20,271 nucleotides of DNA from Thermocaproicibacter sp041859875 (GCA_041859875.1 JBFLFY010000034.1:1-20271); one strand, 5' to 3'; positions 1 to 7,718 are shown, counted from the stretch's first letter. Notes: generated by a model not told the origin, from the letters alone. Made by a program: numbers and translations.

Positions 1-81
1 GTCGAAAAGATACCGTTTTAATTTGCTTTTCCCTTGAATGACTCTCCCACGCGATGGCAATAATGCCTTTAGAAGGATAAC

Positions 82-867
82 ATGGGGGGATTGCAGTTGC
101 AGTATAATAAGGTCGAAATCTGCGGCGTAAACACCGCAAAGCTAAAAGTGCTGACAGAAAAAGAAAAAATGGAACTGCTCCGCAAAACGAGAGAGGGCGA
201 TATGCAGGCGCGGGATGACCTGATTAAGGGCAACCTTCGGCTCGTTCTGAGCGTAATACAGCGCTTTACCAACCGTGGGGAAAATCCAGATGACCTTTTC
301 CAAGTCGGATGCATTGGTCTGATTAAGGCGATTGACCATTTTGATATGAGCCAGGGCGTACGTTTTTCCACTTATGGCGTTCCCATGATTATTGGTGAAA
401 TACGGCGCTACCTGCGCGACAACAACAGCATACGGGTAAGCCGCTCCCTGCGGGACACCGCCTACCGGGCCATGCAGGTGAAAGAGCGGATGACCGCAGA
501 AAACGACCGTGAGCCAACAATAGAAGAAATAGCGAAAGAACTGCAGATTCCCCGCGAAGAAGTTGTGGTAGCGCTGGAATCTGTTGTAGAGCCAATTTCA
601 CTCTATGAACCGGTTTTTTCCGACGACGGCGACACCATTTACGTAATGGATCAGGTGGGTGACAATAACGACGACAACAACTGGCTCGATGAAATTGCAC
701 TGAAAGAAGCAATTCGAAGCCTAAACGACCGCGAAAAGAAAATCCTCTCCATGCGCTATTTTAAAGGTAAAACGCAAATGGAAGTGGCATCGGAAATTGG
801 CATAAGCCAAGCGCAGGTTTCACGGCTGGAAAAAGCGGCACTGGACAAAATTAAAAAAGAAATTTAG
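82..867 (+). CDS. sigG: RNA polymerase sporulation sigma factor SigG
   Basis: Sigma-70 family factor of 261 residues, close to the 260 usual for SigG, which directs late forespore transcription in endospore formers. The N-terminal motif NKVEICGVNTAKL is diagnostic of SigG. Region 2.1-2.2 lies at about residues 51-88 (NLRLVLSVIQRF, DDLFQVGCIGLIKAID), regions 2.3-2.4 at 93-113 (VRFSTYGVPMIIGEIRRYL), region 3 at about 119-172 and region 4 at 203-261, with the -35-binding helix-turn-helix at 231-250 (TQMEVASEIGISQAQVSRLE). The ATG at 82 is chosen because AGAAGGA (71-77) lies just upstream; the spacing is short, and a TTG at 97 behind the GGGGGGA stretch is a weaker alternative. In relatives sigE usually lies upstream, which would be outside this window. 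The downstream neighbour is also sporulation-associated. Identification is by remembered family sequence. Confidence 0.97.
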   Translation: MGGLQLQYNKVEICGVNTAKLKVLTEKEKMELLRKTREGDMQARDDLIKGNLRLVLSVIQRFTNRGENPDDLFQVGCIGLIKAIDHFDMSQGVRFSTYGVPMIIGEIRRYLRDNNSIRVSRSLRDTAYRAMQVKERMTAENDREPTIEEIAKELQIPREEVVVALESVVEPISLYEPVFSDDGDTIYVMDQVGDNNDDNNWLDEIALKEAIRSLNDREKKILSMRYFKGKTQMEVASEIGISQAQVSRLEKAALDKIKKEI

Positions 868-961
868 CGTTCTGCACTCTTTAGGATACCCCAATTTCTG
901 TAAAAGTGAAAAATATTCGGCCTCTCAGCGGCATACACATAGGAACTGGGAGGCGATACGG

Positions 962-1255
962 TTGAACTGCAGAATCGACGATATGCGCCACAAAGAAGTT
1001 ATTAACGTAAAGGATGGAATGCGCCTTGGCAGCGTCTGCGACCTTGAAATTGACATGACCACCGCACGGGTCGCAGCCCTTGTTATATATGGAAAGCTTC
1101 GCTGGTTCGGGCTGTTTGGCCGGGAAGATGATATTGTAATACGCTGGGAAGATATTCAGGTTATTGGCGATGACACAATTCTGGTAAATTACAGCAGCCC
1201 AATCCGCACAAAAGGACCGCCGCGCGGGCTTGGAGCGCTTTTCGGAAACAAATAA
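962..1255 (+). CDS. YlmC/YmxH-family sporulation protein (PRC-barrel)
   Basis: Small 97-residue protein with a single PRC-barrel-like beta fold: an N-terminal MRHKEVINVKDGMRLGSVCDLEID followed by a second half ending in DDIVIRWEDIQVIGDDTILV. This arrangement is typical of the YlmC/YmxH family, which is conserved in endospore formers and often sits directly after sigG, as here. The biochemical role is not established. The start is a TTG at 962, fixed by GGGAGG (948-953) eight bases upstream; no in-frame ATG gives a full domain. The 94-base gap from sigG holds no obvious terminator, so co-transcription with sigG is plausible. Transcription should stop at the hairpin at 1265-1302. There is no signal peptide or membrane segment. 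Confidence 0.88.
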   Translation: MNCRIDDMRHKEVINVKDGMRLGSVCDLEIDMTTARVAALVIYGKLRWFGLFGREDDIVIRWEDIQVIGDDTILVNYSSPIRTKGPPRGLGALFGNK

Positions 1256-1264
1256 ACACACAGA

Positions 1265-1302
1265 AGTGCAGCTCCGGCTTTTACCGGAGCTGCACTATTT
1301 TA
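1265..1302 (+). terminator. Rho-independent terminator between convergent genes
   Basis: A perfect 13-bp stem (AGTGCAGCTCCGG at 1265-1277 with CCGGAGCTGCACT at 1284-1296) closes a 6-base loop and is followed by ATTTTAAT. It ends the sigG/YlmC transcript. The helicase gene on the other strand stops at 1300, so its transcript also runs through the hairpin; the minus-strand tail (CTGTGTGTTTATTTG) is T-rich but weaker, so the hairpin probably works in both directions. Confidence 0.9.
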
Positions 1303-4300
1303 ATCTGCTGCGGAACTTTCACCTTCATCCGGTTTTTTCAGCATACTACGCACCGTGTCTTCCCTGCCAAGAAAGTAATTTTCAATCAAATCCCAGCGCT
1401 GCGTGCTGGTAAGGCTGCGCATCAGGAAGTTCAGCATAATATCCTGTGCCACCTTGTGACGCCTGCGAATATCCGTCAGAACGCCATTTGTATATTTTTC
1501 GCCGACAAGTGAGGCTGCCCTTTCCGGATCATTTATGCGCACAAAGATTTCCATATTCTGGCTGCCCTGCACCTGGTAAGAAGCCAGGCCCAGCAACTCC
1601 AAAAGGGAAAGCAGGCGCAGGCGCTCCGGGCGGCGGCTGCTGCTGTGGCCAAGCGGAATAAATGCTTCAAAAATATTGGAGTCACGCGGCGGACACTGTG
1701 AAACAAGCTGAACAAAATAATTCGGCATCGTAATATAGCCGGAATTCAGCACACGGTACAGATATTCCCCAGAAGGCGATTTGCGCGGGGCAATAAATTT
1801 CAGCCGGTCGCTTCCAGAGCGGAAACCAATGCTCTTTGACATATCCCCCACAAAAAGATTCAGCAGCATACCGGAAAACTCCAGCCGATCTGAATCTTCG
1901 CCAAACGCTGCGGCAAGCTTTTTACGAAAGTCTTCCGCTGTAAACATTTTGCTTTCCTTACGGTAATCACGAAAAATGTCGGAAATCTTGCTGCAATATT
2001 CCTTCAGTTTCTCTTTCAGCTCCGGGAATGGGAATCCATACGCTGCACGGATATGAATACGCGGCGAGAAGATTTCACCTGAAGCACACTGGAACAAATC
2101 GCCGCTGAAGAACTTTCGGTTGAACTGGGAAAAGCTCATACTCTGAAAATGCCCTGACCAGATAGCGGGCATATCAAGCTCATAGACTTTGCCGCTGTTT
2201 ACGACGATTGTGTCGGACTCATAACGTTTGTTATGAGAAGGAAGCACCCTCTTGCCATTATCATGCAGTCGGTGAACGGCGCTGCCATAAACGCTTTCAA
2301 ATTTTTCCGCGGCAGAAAGCGGTACGTTCACAAAGCCTTTTGTCAGAATGGCCTTCGGACGTATGGTAAGCACTGGGTACCCGTAAAGATGTTCAAGGTC
2401 TTTGGAAAGTAACAGGAGGCCATTTTTCACGCGGTTTTCAATATCCCTTGTGCCAAAAAGATACGAAAACGCATCCGGCGAAAGGAAGAGGCTGCGCTTT
2501 TGTTTTTCATGACAGATAGTGCAAATTTTCCGCAGCATTTCACGAAGCTGGTACTGCTTCATCTCTGAAATGCCGTTCAGTGTACGAACATAGCGGATGT
2601 CGGTTGGCAGAAAGTCGGAGTCAGCACTCCCCTGCGAACCTTCCTGCCTTGCGGCACGGCCTATTTCCTGTACATAGTCTGCAAGGCTGCCCGTCGGTGC
2701 AAAATGATAGACGTTGCAGATGTCTTTCACATCAATGCCCATGCCGAAAGCTTTGGTGCAAATCATAACAAGGCATTCACCCGAACGAAAACTGGCCTGT
2801 GCTTCGTCACGCGTCTGCTTGTCAAGCGTACCATAATACTTTTTGACTTTCGGCCTCACCGCTGGGTCAAGGGCAAGGTAAATATCATCAACCTGCGTGG
2901 TAAACGGGCAGTAAACAAGTGACTTCTCGCCGCGCTCCACATAGGTCTTCACGGCTTCAGCCGCTTTTTTTACTTTGAAAGATTCTACCCCGCCGGTAAC
3001 ACTCTTTGGGCTTACCTGGCGGATATTAAACTGAATGTTCCCTCTGCGGACGCTGCCGAGATACAGCAGAGGATCATTGAGGAACAAGCTGGCAGTGGTT
3101 TCGTTTACAACGTCTTCTGCGCCTCCGTAAACAGCAGTCGCCGTGAGGCAAAGAATTGGAAACCAAACGCCCTCGCGCTTCAGCTTTTTCAGAAAATCGC
3201 CCAAGTACCAGTAGTCTGCGCGAAAGTCCTTGCCCCATGTGGTAACGATATGTGCCTCATCAATTACAAACAAGCCGACTTTACGGCCGCCTGTAATGGA
3301 ATCAAGAGGCATGGAAACCAATAGCTCCGGTGCTAGGTAAACAATGGATTTTTCGCCGGAATGAATTGCGTCAATGCGCTTTTCGCGCTCCTCAAAAGAA
3401 AGCGTGGAGTTAATATAAGTTGCACAGGTCACATGATGCTCCTGTTCCAGCTGCATAACCTGGTCTTTCATAAGGGCAATCAGCGGCGTGATCACGATGG
3501 TGACAGCACCGGACTTTTCGGCTAAATGAAGTGCTGGAAGCTGGAAAAGCAGGGACTTGCCTGCGCCGGTTGGCGCCGTGATAAAGATATTGCGGAAATC
3601 GCGGTTACCGCTGAGCGCCGTTTCACTTTGGGCTATAATCTGTGAGATAATTTTTCCCTGAGAAATCTCAACAGTATCGTTTTTAGAATCCGGGTCACTG
3701 TAAAACTTTAACTTACGGAAAGAAGCGTCTTCACCCCAGTATTTCTGCAGCAAAGGCAGATATTCGTCCTCTGAAGATCCTTGGGAAACATTAAACCGCT
3801 GAAAGCGCTGGATTCCGTACGGAGTTTTCAGCACTTTCAGTATTTCCGCGAAAGCCCCAAAGCCGTACTGTTTCGAGTCAGCCTGGGCTTCTACACTGTA
3901 AAGGAATCCTTCCGGCAGGCGGTCTTCCAGCAAGTCTGCTTTCTGAATCAAAAAATCAAGGCTTGAAACGAAAAGGGGTTTCCCCTTTTCCAGCTTTTTA
4001 GCCTGGATACCTTCACCCTCCGAAAAGAAAGGAATAACCGGCAGTTTTTCGTCTGAATACCGGTTGAAAGGAGCCGTAAAATAATGTGTTTCATCCGGCG
4101 AAGCAACATCGCCGTAATAATTGAGGTAAACAGCCAGTTCTTCCGGTATATCGGCTGTTTCATCCTGAAAATAACGGTAAAGTTTTTGGGTGGCTTCCGG
4201 AGAAATTGCCGCTGGGTAATGCCCGAAAAACAGATTGTTTTCCGCAATCCGGATTTCTCCGCTGTATCGATTAAAGAAATCAGGCTCTGCGCGCAGTATG

Positions 4301-4575
4301 GCTAAAAGCTGCTCGTACAAGCCCACCCGGAAGCCCTGCTCTGAAAGCAGCTGGGCCGCCAAGCTATCCTTTTTTGCCTCCAGCGCCGGAAGATTGAGCG
4401 TACCGTCTTGGTCGAGGATGCCATCGGGAGAAAGCGCTTCCGGGCAAGAAAGTACAGCCTGGTTCTGCAGGCGGCCGAAGCCTTTAAAAAAGACAACTGT
4501 GTTTTCCTTTCGGTTGTTCTTCAAGAATAACTGAAGCTCTGTGCCAAAATAATTTTGGAATTTCAATCTTTTCAC
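1300..4575 (-). CDS. RecQ-like superfamily 2 DEAH helicase with long N-terminal extension
   Basis: Protein of 1091 residues. A RecQ-type ATPase core lies at about residues 325-650: Walker A APTGAGKS (333-340), motif Ia VITPLIALMKDQV, DEAH (439-442), TAT (478-480), motif V KAFGMGIDVKD (608-618) and motif VI QEIGRAARQ (636-644). Canonical RecQ is about 600 residues; here about 320 unassigned residues precede the core and about 400 follow it. The RecQ zinc site looks reduced to one CxxC-H (C685, C688, H689), and I see no clear HRDC domain. The reading frame opens at a GTG (4573-4575), but AAGGTG at 4573-4578 is well placed as a ribosome site for a TTG at 4564-4566, so the true start may be three codons later. 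It has its own promoter and is monocistronic. DNA unwinding is inferred; a repair or phage-defence role cannot be told apart from sequence. Confidence 0.85.
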   Translation of the reverse strand: MKRLKFQNYFGTELQLFLKNNRKENTVVFFKGFGRLQNQAVLSCPEALSPDGILDQDGTLNLPALEAKKDSLAAQLLSEQGFRVGLYEQLLAILRAEPDFFNRYSGEIRIAENNLFFGHYPAAISPEATQKLYRYFQDETADIPEELAVYLNYYGDVASPDETHYFTAPFNRYSDEKLPVIPFFSEGEGIQAKKLEKGKPLFVSSLDFLIQKADLLEDRLPEGFLYSVEAQADSKQYGFGAFAEILKVLKTPYGIQRFQRFNVSQGSSEDEYLPLLQKYWGEDASFRKLKFYSDPDSKNDTVEISQGKIISQIIAQSETALSGNRDFRNIFITAPTGAGKSLLFQLPALHLAEKSGAVTIVITPLIALMKDQVMQLEQEHHVTCATYINSTLSFEEREKRIDAIHSGEKSIVYLAPELLVSMPLDSITGGRKVGLFVIDEAHIVTTWGKDFRADYWYLGDFLKKLKREGVWFPILCLTATAVYGGAEDVVNETTASLFLNDPLLYLGSVRRGNIQFNIRQVSPKSVTGGVESFKVKKAAEAVKTYVERGEKSLVYCPFTTQVDDIYLALDPAVRPKVKKYYGTLDKQTRDEAQASFRSGECLVMICTKAFGMGIDVKDICNVYHFAPTGSLADYVQEIGRAARQEGSQGSADSDFLPTDIRYVRTLNGISEMKQYQLREMLRKICTICHEKQKRSLFLSPDAFSYLFGTRDIENRVKNGLLLLSKDLEHLYGYPVLTIRPKAILTKGFVNVPLSAAEKFESVYGSAVHRLHDNGKRVLPSHNKRYESDTIVVNSGKVYELDMPAIWSGHFQSMSFSQFNRKFFSGDLFQCASGEIFSPRIHIRAAYGFPFPELKEKLKEYCSKISDIFRDYRKESKMFTAEDFRKKLAAAFGEDSDRLEFSGMLLNLFVGDMSKSIGFRSGSDRLKFIAPRKSPSGEYLYRVLNSGYITMPNYFVQLVSQCPPRDSNIFEAFIPLGHSSSRRPERLRLLSLLELLGLASYQVQGSQNMEIFVRINDPERAASLVGEKYTNGVLTDIRRRHKVAQDIMLNFLMRSLTSTQRWDLIENYFLGREDTVRSMLKKPDEGESSAAD

Positions 4576-4636
4576 CTTGGTCTAATATTTATGCCGAAAC
4601 AAACCGAATGGATTTTATCAGTTATTCAGCATCTCT

Positions 4637-4665
4637 ATTATACCTCTTTCAAAAAAACAAGGCAA
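4637..4665 (-). promoter_or_regulatory. Predicted sigma-A promoter of the helicase gene
   Basis: On the minus strand TTGCCT (4660-4665) and a perfect TATAAT (4637-4642) are separated by exactly 17 bases, about 60 bases upstream of the helicase start. No other consensus pair fits as well in this intergenic stretch. Prediction only. Confidence 0.6.
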
Positions 4666-4758
4666 GCAGCGAATTCAGTCCCACAAATTTCCCACACCGG
4701 AAAGCCGCGCTGAGGTTGCTTTTTTATTCTATTATAGTACAAATTATGTAATATATAG

Positions 4759-4787
4759 TTGATACTATGTAAATTATATGATATTAT
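4759..4787 (+). promoter_or_regulatory. Promoter of the XRE/membrane-protein operon with overlapping dyad
   Basis: TTGATA (4759-4764) and TATTAT (4782-4787) are 17 bases apart in a very AT-rich stretch, about 20 bases from the start codon, so the leader is very short. A dyad, ATAGT-TGAT-ACTAT (4755-4768), covers the -35 element. That is a natural operator position for repression by the downstream XRE protein, by inference. Confidence 0.6.
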
Positions 4788-4808
4788 CTGTCTACAGAGG
4801 GTGATGAA

Positions 4809-5009
4809 ATGGGTAGAAACATCCCAATTAAGGTAGCCCGCGCAGAACATGATATGACGCAGAAGGCGCTAGCCGAAGCCGTTGGTATTTCGCGCCAAAC
4901 GATGAATGCCATAGAGCAAGGCGAATACAACCCAACGATCCGGCTGTGCCGGGCTATCTGCAAAGTACTTGGGAAAACACTTGACGAACTTTTTGGGAAG
5001 GATGAATGA
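4809..5009 (+). CDS. XRE-family (Cro/CI-type) transcriptional regulator
   Basis: A 66-residue protein that is essentially one helix-turn-helix_3 domain: KVARAEHDMTQKALAEAVGI, then SRQTMNAIEQGEYNPTIRL, ending in VLGKTLDELF. This is the YgzD-like single-domain layout common in Firmicutes. GAGGGTG lies 8 to 14 bases before the ATG at 4809. Its stop codon overlaps the region of the next gene's start (5002/5011), so the two are translationally coupled. Such regulators typically control their own small operon, here with a membrane protein. The dyad over the -35 box at 4755-4768 is a candidate binding site. The sequence shows no ligand-binding domain, so the inducing signal is unknown. Confidence 0.92.
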   Translation: MGRNIPIKVARAEHDMTQKALAEAVGISRQTMNAIEQGEYNPTIRLCRAICKVLGKTLDELFGKDE

Positions 5010-5010
5010 C

Positions 5011-5460
5011 ATGAAGCAATACGACAAAGGCTACGATGAACGCCAGACTTTAGAACGCGGAAAAGCCTTCCAAACCGGTTACTGTACGTTAGCACTTTTC
5101 ACGGTTCTGTGCTTTGCCTTGAATGAAGCAGGCACACACTGGGCAAGCAGTTTTTCGCAGATGCTGATTGGTCTTTGGGGTTCAATTCTCGTAATTACCA
5201 TTCGACTGATTGTTACAAACGCTTACGATGGGATTCGAGAAGGTAATTTTCGTATTCTCGCCATTATGCTCTGCTTAGGCGGTATCAGTATTGCCGGCCA
5301 TATTATCTCAAAAATTGCGGATTCTCAAGCAACAATTTACAATGGAATCGGCGAACTGGCAGTCGGAGTAGGAGCGCTGACGATTGGTACTGCCTACTGG
5401 GTAAATTACCTTCATAATAAAAAGCTTGAAAAATCCGAAGAGAAGATTGAAAAGCCTTAA
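5011..5460 (+). CDS. Four-helix membrane protein of unknown function, partner of the XRE regulator
   Basis: Predicted integral membrane protein of 149 residues with four hydrophobic segments at about 23-42, 51-70, 80-102 and 113-134. It has a charged N-terminus (MKQYDKGYDERQTLERGKAF) and a lysine/glutamate-rich cytoplasmic tail. I chose the ATG at 5011 because GGAAGGA (4996-5002) lies eight bases upstream; an ATG at 5002 would overlap the regulator's stop and lacks a spaced ribosome site. Pairs of a short XRE regulator and a small polytopic membrane protein are frequent in Firmicutes, but I recognise no characterised function. An immunity, stress-sensing or toxin-antitoxin-like role is only conjecture. 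The gene is followed directly by the MerR promoter, with no clear terminator. Confidence 0.82.
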   Translation: MKQYDKGYDERQTLERGKAFQTGYCTLALFTVLCFALNEAGTHWASSFSQMLIGLWGSILVITIRLIVTNAYDGIREGNFRILAIMLCLGGISIAGHIISKIADSQATIYNGIGELAVGVGALTIGTAYWVNYLHNKKLEKSEEKIEKP

Positions 5461-5477
5461 TCTTTTTCAAAATGTTC

Positions 5478-5508
5478 TTGACTCTTACGCTGCGTCATAG
5501 TGTAACAT
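5478..5508 (+). promoter_or_regulatory. MerR-type promoter with 19-bp spacer and operator dyad
   Basis: TTGACT (5478-5483) and TAACAT (5503-5508) are separated by 19 bases, the overlong spacing that MerR-family activators correct by DNA distortion. Centred in the spacer is a dyad, ACTCTTACG-CTG-CGTCATAGT (5481-5501), with 7 of 9 positions paired. Its position directly before the regulator gene implies autoregulation. Confidence 0.8.
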
Positions 5509-5532
5509 GACTTTCAGAAAGGAGGAGCCCAG

Positions 5533-6267
5533 ATGAAAACGGTAAAGGAAGTTTCCACAATGACCGGAATCAGTGTGCGCACACTGCATTACTACGATGA
5601 AATCGGCCTGCTGAAACCGACTGAAACCACCGGGGCCGGGTACCGGCTGTACGGAAGCCAAGCGCTTGGCCGCCTGCAGCAAATCCTGTTTTTTCGGGAA
5701 CTTGGCTTCCCGCTGAAAGAAATCCGTTTGATTCTTGACAATCCCTCCTTTGAGCCGCGCAAGGCGCTGCGTCACCACCGGGAAATGCTTGTAATGGAGC
5801 GTGACCGGCTAAACGGACTGATTAACCTTGCCGACCGAACACTGAAAGGAGAAAAAGCTATGAGTTTTCAGGAATTCGACCGTACTGAAATTGAAACGGC
5901 ACAGAAAGAATATGCGGAAGAAGCGAAAAAGCACTGGGGCAAAACAGAGGCTTACCGAGAAAGTGAGCAGAAAACAGCTTCTTACACACAGCAGGATTGG
6001 AAACGCCTTCAGGGCGAGTCCGAAACGATTTTCCGAAAATTTGCCGCTGTTATGGCAAAGGAACCTGATACACCGGAGGTTCAGGCGCTCGTAAAAGAGT
6101 GGCAGGACTGCATTACCAAAAATTTTTATACCTGCACCAATGAGATTCTGGCAGGGCTGGGGCAGATGTACAGCGGTGATACGCGTTTTCAGAAAAATAT
6201 CGACTGCTTTGGCAATGGACTTGCTGACTTCATGAGCCGTGCAATCGCTGTCTACTGCGGAAAATAA
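5533..6267 (+). CDS. MerR-family activator with TipAS effector domain
   Basis: Protein of 244 residues. The N-terminal MerR winged HTH (KTVKEVSTMTGISVRTLHYY, then DEIGLLKPTETTGAGYRLY) covers about residues 1-70. A dimerisation helix follows at about 78-110 and a TipAS domain at about 115-244, the fold that binds thiopeptides and other drugs in TipAL and drug-type ligands in Mta/SkgA-like proteins. AAAGGAGG (5518-5525) is seven bases before the ATG. The 19-bp-spacer promoter lies immediately upstream, so the protein most likely activates its own gene, as TipAL does. A terminator follows directly, so no drug pump is co-transcribed; any other targets must be elsewhere. The ligand is not predictable, and the conserved cysteine that captures thiopeptides was not verified. 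Confidence 0.9.
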   Translation: MKTVKEVSTMTGISVRTLHYYDEIGLLKPTETTGAGYRLYGSQALGRLQQILFFRELGFPLKEIRLILDNPSFEPRKALRHHREMLVMERDRLNGLINLADRTLKGEKAMSFQEFDRTEIETAQKEYAEEAKKHWGKTEAYRESEQKTASYTQQDWKRLQGESETIFRKFAAVMAKEPDTPEVQALVKEWQDCITKNFYTCTNEILAGLGQMYSGDTRFQKNIDCFGNGLADFMSRAIAVYCGK

Positions 6268-6276
6268 AGCAAAAGG

Positions 6277-6325
6277 ATTGGGGCTTCCCTTCTTGTTTTG
6301 GAGGGAAGCCCCGATTTTTATTTTT
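6277..6325 (+). terminator. Rho-independent terminator after the MerR gene
   Basis: GGGGCTTCCCT (6280-6290) pairs perfectly with AGGGAAGCCCC (6302-6312), extended by three further pairs including a wobble, and is followed by ATTTTTATTTTT. It lies between the convergent merR-type gene and the exporter operon, whose last gene stops at 6318; it may also serve the minus strand. Confidence 0.88.
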
Positions 6326-6758
6326 CATTTGGTCCAATGTACGCCGGGGTACTGATGCGGAAAAGAGAGGAAACCAAAAGGATTCCCATGGCGAGCGCAC
6401 CAGCAATGCCAAGCGTGTGAAGCCCCGTCCGGATAAACATATCGTTGTTACCAAGCACACAGTACTCCATGGTGTAAAAAATTCCGCCGCCGGGAACCAT
6501 CGGCAGCAGAGCAACAATCTGAAACTCCGTAGCCGGCTTCTTCAGCACCCTCGCCATAATCTCAGAATAAATTGCCGTTGCAACCGTCGCAACAAAGAAC
6601 TGAAAAATATCATTTTTCGCGAAATTCATTAAAAGGTACACAAACCAGCCGATGGCCCCGCCAAGCGAAGCGATTACAAGCGTTTTGCCGCGCATACTGT
6701 AAACAAGCCCAAAAGCGTAGCAGGCAAAGAATGCCCATAAGCAGGCAAGATACTCCAT
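6318..6758 (-). CDS. Threonine/serine exporter family, C-terminal-half subunit (YjjB/ThrE_2-like)
   Basis: Membrane protein of 146 residues with four to five hydrophobic segments and the family signature LPMVPGGGIFYTM at about residues 85-97. It corresponds to the short ThrE_2 (DUF3815) half of the ThrE exporter, which many bacteria encode as a separate gene beside a DUF1212 protein. Together the two are thought to form an exporter; the E. coli YjjP-YjjB pair exports succinate and corynebacterial ThrE exports threonine and serine, so the substrate here is undetermined. The ATG at 6758 is three bases after the stop of the upstream gene, and GGGGGTG covering that stop serves as ribosome site, giving tight coupling. 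It ends next to the hairpin at 6277-6325. Confidence 0.88.
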   Translation of the reverse strand: MEYLACLWAFFACYAFGLVYSMRGKTLVIASLGGAIGWFVYLLMNFAKNDIFQFFVATVATAIYSEIMARVLKKPATEFQIVALLPMVPGGGIFYTMEYCVLGNNDMFIRTGLHTLGIAGALAMGILLVSSLFRISTPAYIGPNEK

Positions 6759-6761
6759 TTG

Positions 6762-7526
6762 CTACACCCCCAGAATCATGCGTGAAGCAGTCAAAGCAAT
6801 ACCGGCGCCAATGGCAATCGCTGCGGCTACCAGAAAACTCTCTGTAAAGCGGAGGATTCCCGCAATCATATCCCCTGCAATGATGTCACGCATGAAGTCA
6901 GTAATCGCGATTCCAGGCACAAGGTTCATCAGCGCACCAATAACAATCTTGTCGTAATCCAGTGCAACATAAAAATGTGCAAGCACTAAGGCAATCGCCG
7001 CAGGAACAAAACTGGCGGCAATATAGAGGAAAAACTGGTTTACATGAAAATGCTCCAGCAAACGCCAAACCGGCTTAATAACCGCACCGCACAAAAAAGC
7101 GACAACGGCATCCGCAGCATTTCCGCCGTAAAAAAGAGTAAAAGCAGCCGCAACGAAGGCATATGCAACGATCTGCAGAAAAAAAGGCACGGTTGGCATA
7201 CTGCCAATCCGCCGCACCTCACGGTTTACAGCGTCAAGTTCCGGTTTTCCTCGGCAGACGCGGCGGCACAGGTCGTTCGCTTGGTCTACGCGGTTCATAT
7301 TAACCTGACGCACAGGAATGCGCCGTATGGCAGTAATAGGGCGCCCATCCGGTGCGCTGGCGGAAATGCTGATAAAAGTTGGTATAGCAAAAACATCGCT
7401 GCGTTTTACGCCGTATGCGTAAAAGATACGGCGCATGGATTCCTCCGCGCGGGAAATCTCGGCGCCATTGGCAATTAGCAGGTCGCCAATGTCCGCCGTG
7501 GTACTAACAAGTCTGTCGTAATTCAT
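6762..7526 (-). CDS. Threonine/serine exporter family, N-terminal-half subunit (YjjP/DUF1212-like)
   Basis: Protein of 254 residues. A soluble N-terminal part of about 105 residues contains LLIANGAEISRAEESMRRI, the DUF1212 signature, and is followed by about five membrane segments (roughly 112-133, 137-153, 163-186, 193-212 and 228-248). The conserved stretch PGIAITDFMRDIIAGDMIAG lies at 204-223. It is the longer partner of the YjjB-like protein encoded three bases downstream; both are needed in the two-gene forms of this exporter. I start at the ATG at 7526, preceded by GGCGGAGG. The frame also opens 7 codons earlier at a TTG (7547), but that lacks a ribosome site and would add atypical residues. 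It is expressed from the promoter at 7586-7614. Confidence 0.9.
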   Translation of the reverse strand: MNYDRLVSTTADIGDLLIANGAEISRAEESMRRIFYAYGVKRSDVFAIPTFISISASAPDGRPITAIRRIPVRQVNMNRVDQANDLCRRVCRGKPELDAVNREVRRIGSMPTVPFFLQIVAYAFVAAAFTLFYGGNAADAVVAFLCGAVIKPVWRLLEHFHVNQFFLYIAASFVPAAIALVLAHFYVALDYDKIVIGALMNLVPGIAITDFMRDIIAGDMIAGILRFTESFLVAAAIAIGAGIALTASRMILGV

Positions 7527-7547
7527 GCGTCCTCCGCCGAAAATCAA

Positions 7548-7566
7548 GGCAGGCTTGCCGCCTGCC
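7548..7566 (-). promoter_or_regulatory. Hairpin in the exporter operon leader
   Basis: GGCAGG (7548-7553) and CCTGCC (7561-7566) form a 6-bp stem with a 7-base loop between the promoter and the ribosome site (7531-7535). It has no T-run, so it is not a terminator. It could stabilise the 5' end of the message or influence translation; no known riboswitch is recognised. Confidence 0.4.
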
Positions 7567-7585
7567 CGTAGAATAATGTAAAATA

Positions 7586-7614
7586 ACTATATCATTTTCT
7601 CGGCAAAGATGCAA
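7586..7614 (-). promoter_or_regulatory. Predicted sigma-A promoter of the exporter operon
   Basis: On the minus strand TTGCAT (7609-7614) and TATAGT (7586-7591) are separated by exactly 17 bases, about 60 bases before the ATG at 7526. Prediction only. Confidence 0.6.
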
Positions 7615-7674
7615 TTCGAAAAAAGTCGTTTTTCAATCCATCAAAACCGAATTTCGGCTTTTACACGCTGGGAT

Positions 7675-7718
7675 GAAAAAGATTCCTGGAAACCGGGCAA
7701 CACACGGCTTCTGGGAAT
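7675..7718 (-). terminator. Probable terminator downstream of the tRNA-Cys remnant and ABC permease
   Basis: On the minus strand ATTCC..AGAAGCC pairs with GGTTTC..GGAAT (+ coordinates 7706-7718 and 7682-7694), giving 11 pairs in 13 positions around an 11-base loop, followed by CTTTTTC. It lies 9 bases beyond the CCA-like end of the tRNA remnant, as a tRNA-operon terminator would, and would also end transcription of the ABC permease. Confidence 0.55.

Noticed and set aside
1300..4575. Helicase as part of a known defence system such as DISARM or BREX
   Set aside because: No methyltransferase, nuclease or other partner gene lies beside it in this window; the neighbours are sporulation and regulator genes.
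7660..7675. Small palindrome CCGAATTTCGG near the island edge as an operator or recombination site
   Set aside because: Too short and isolated; no partner copy was seen at the other edge.
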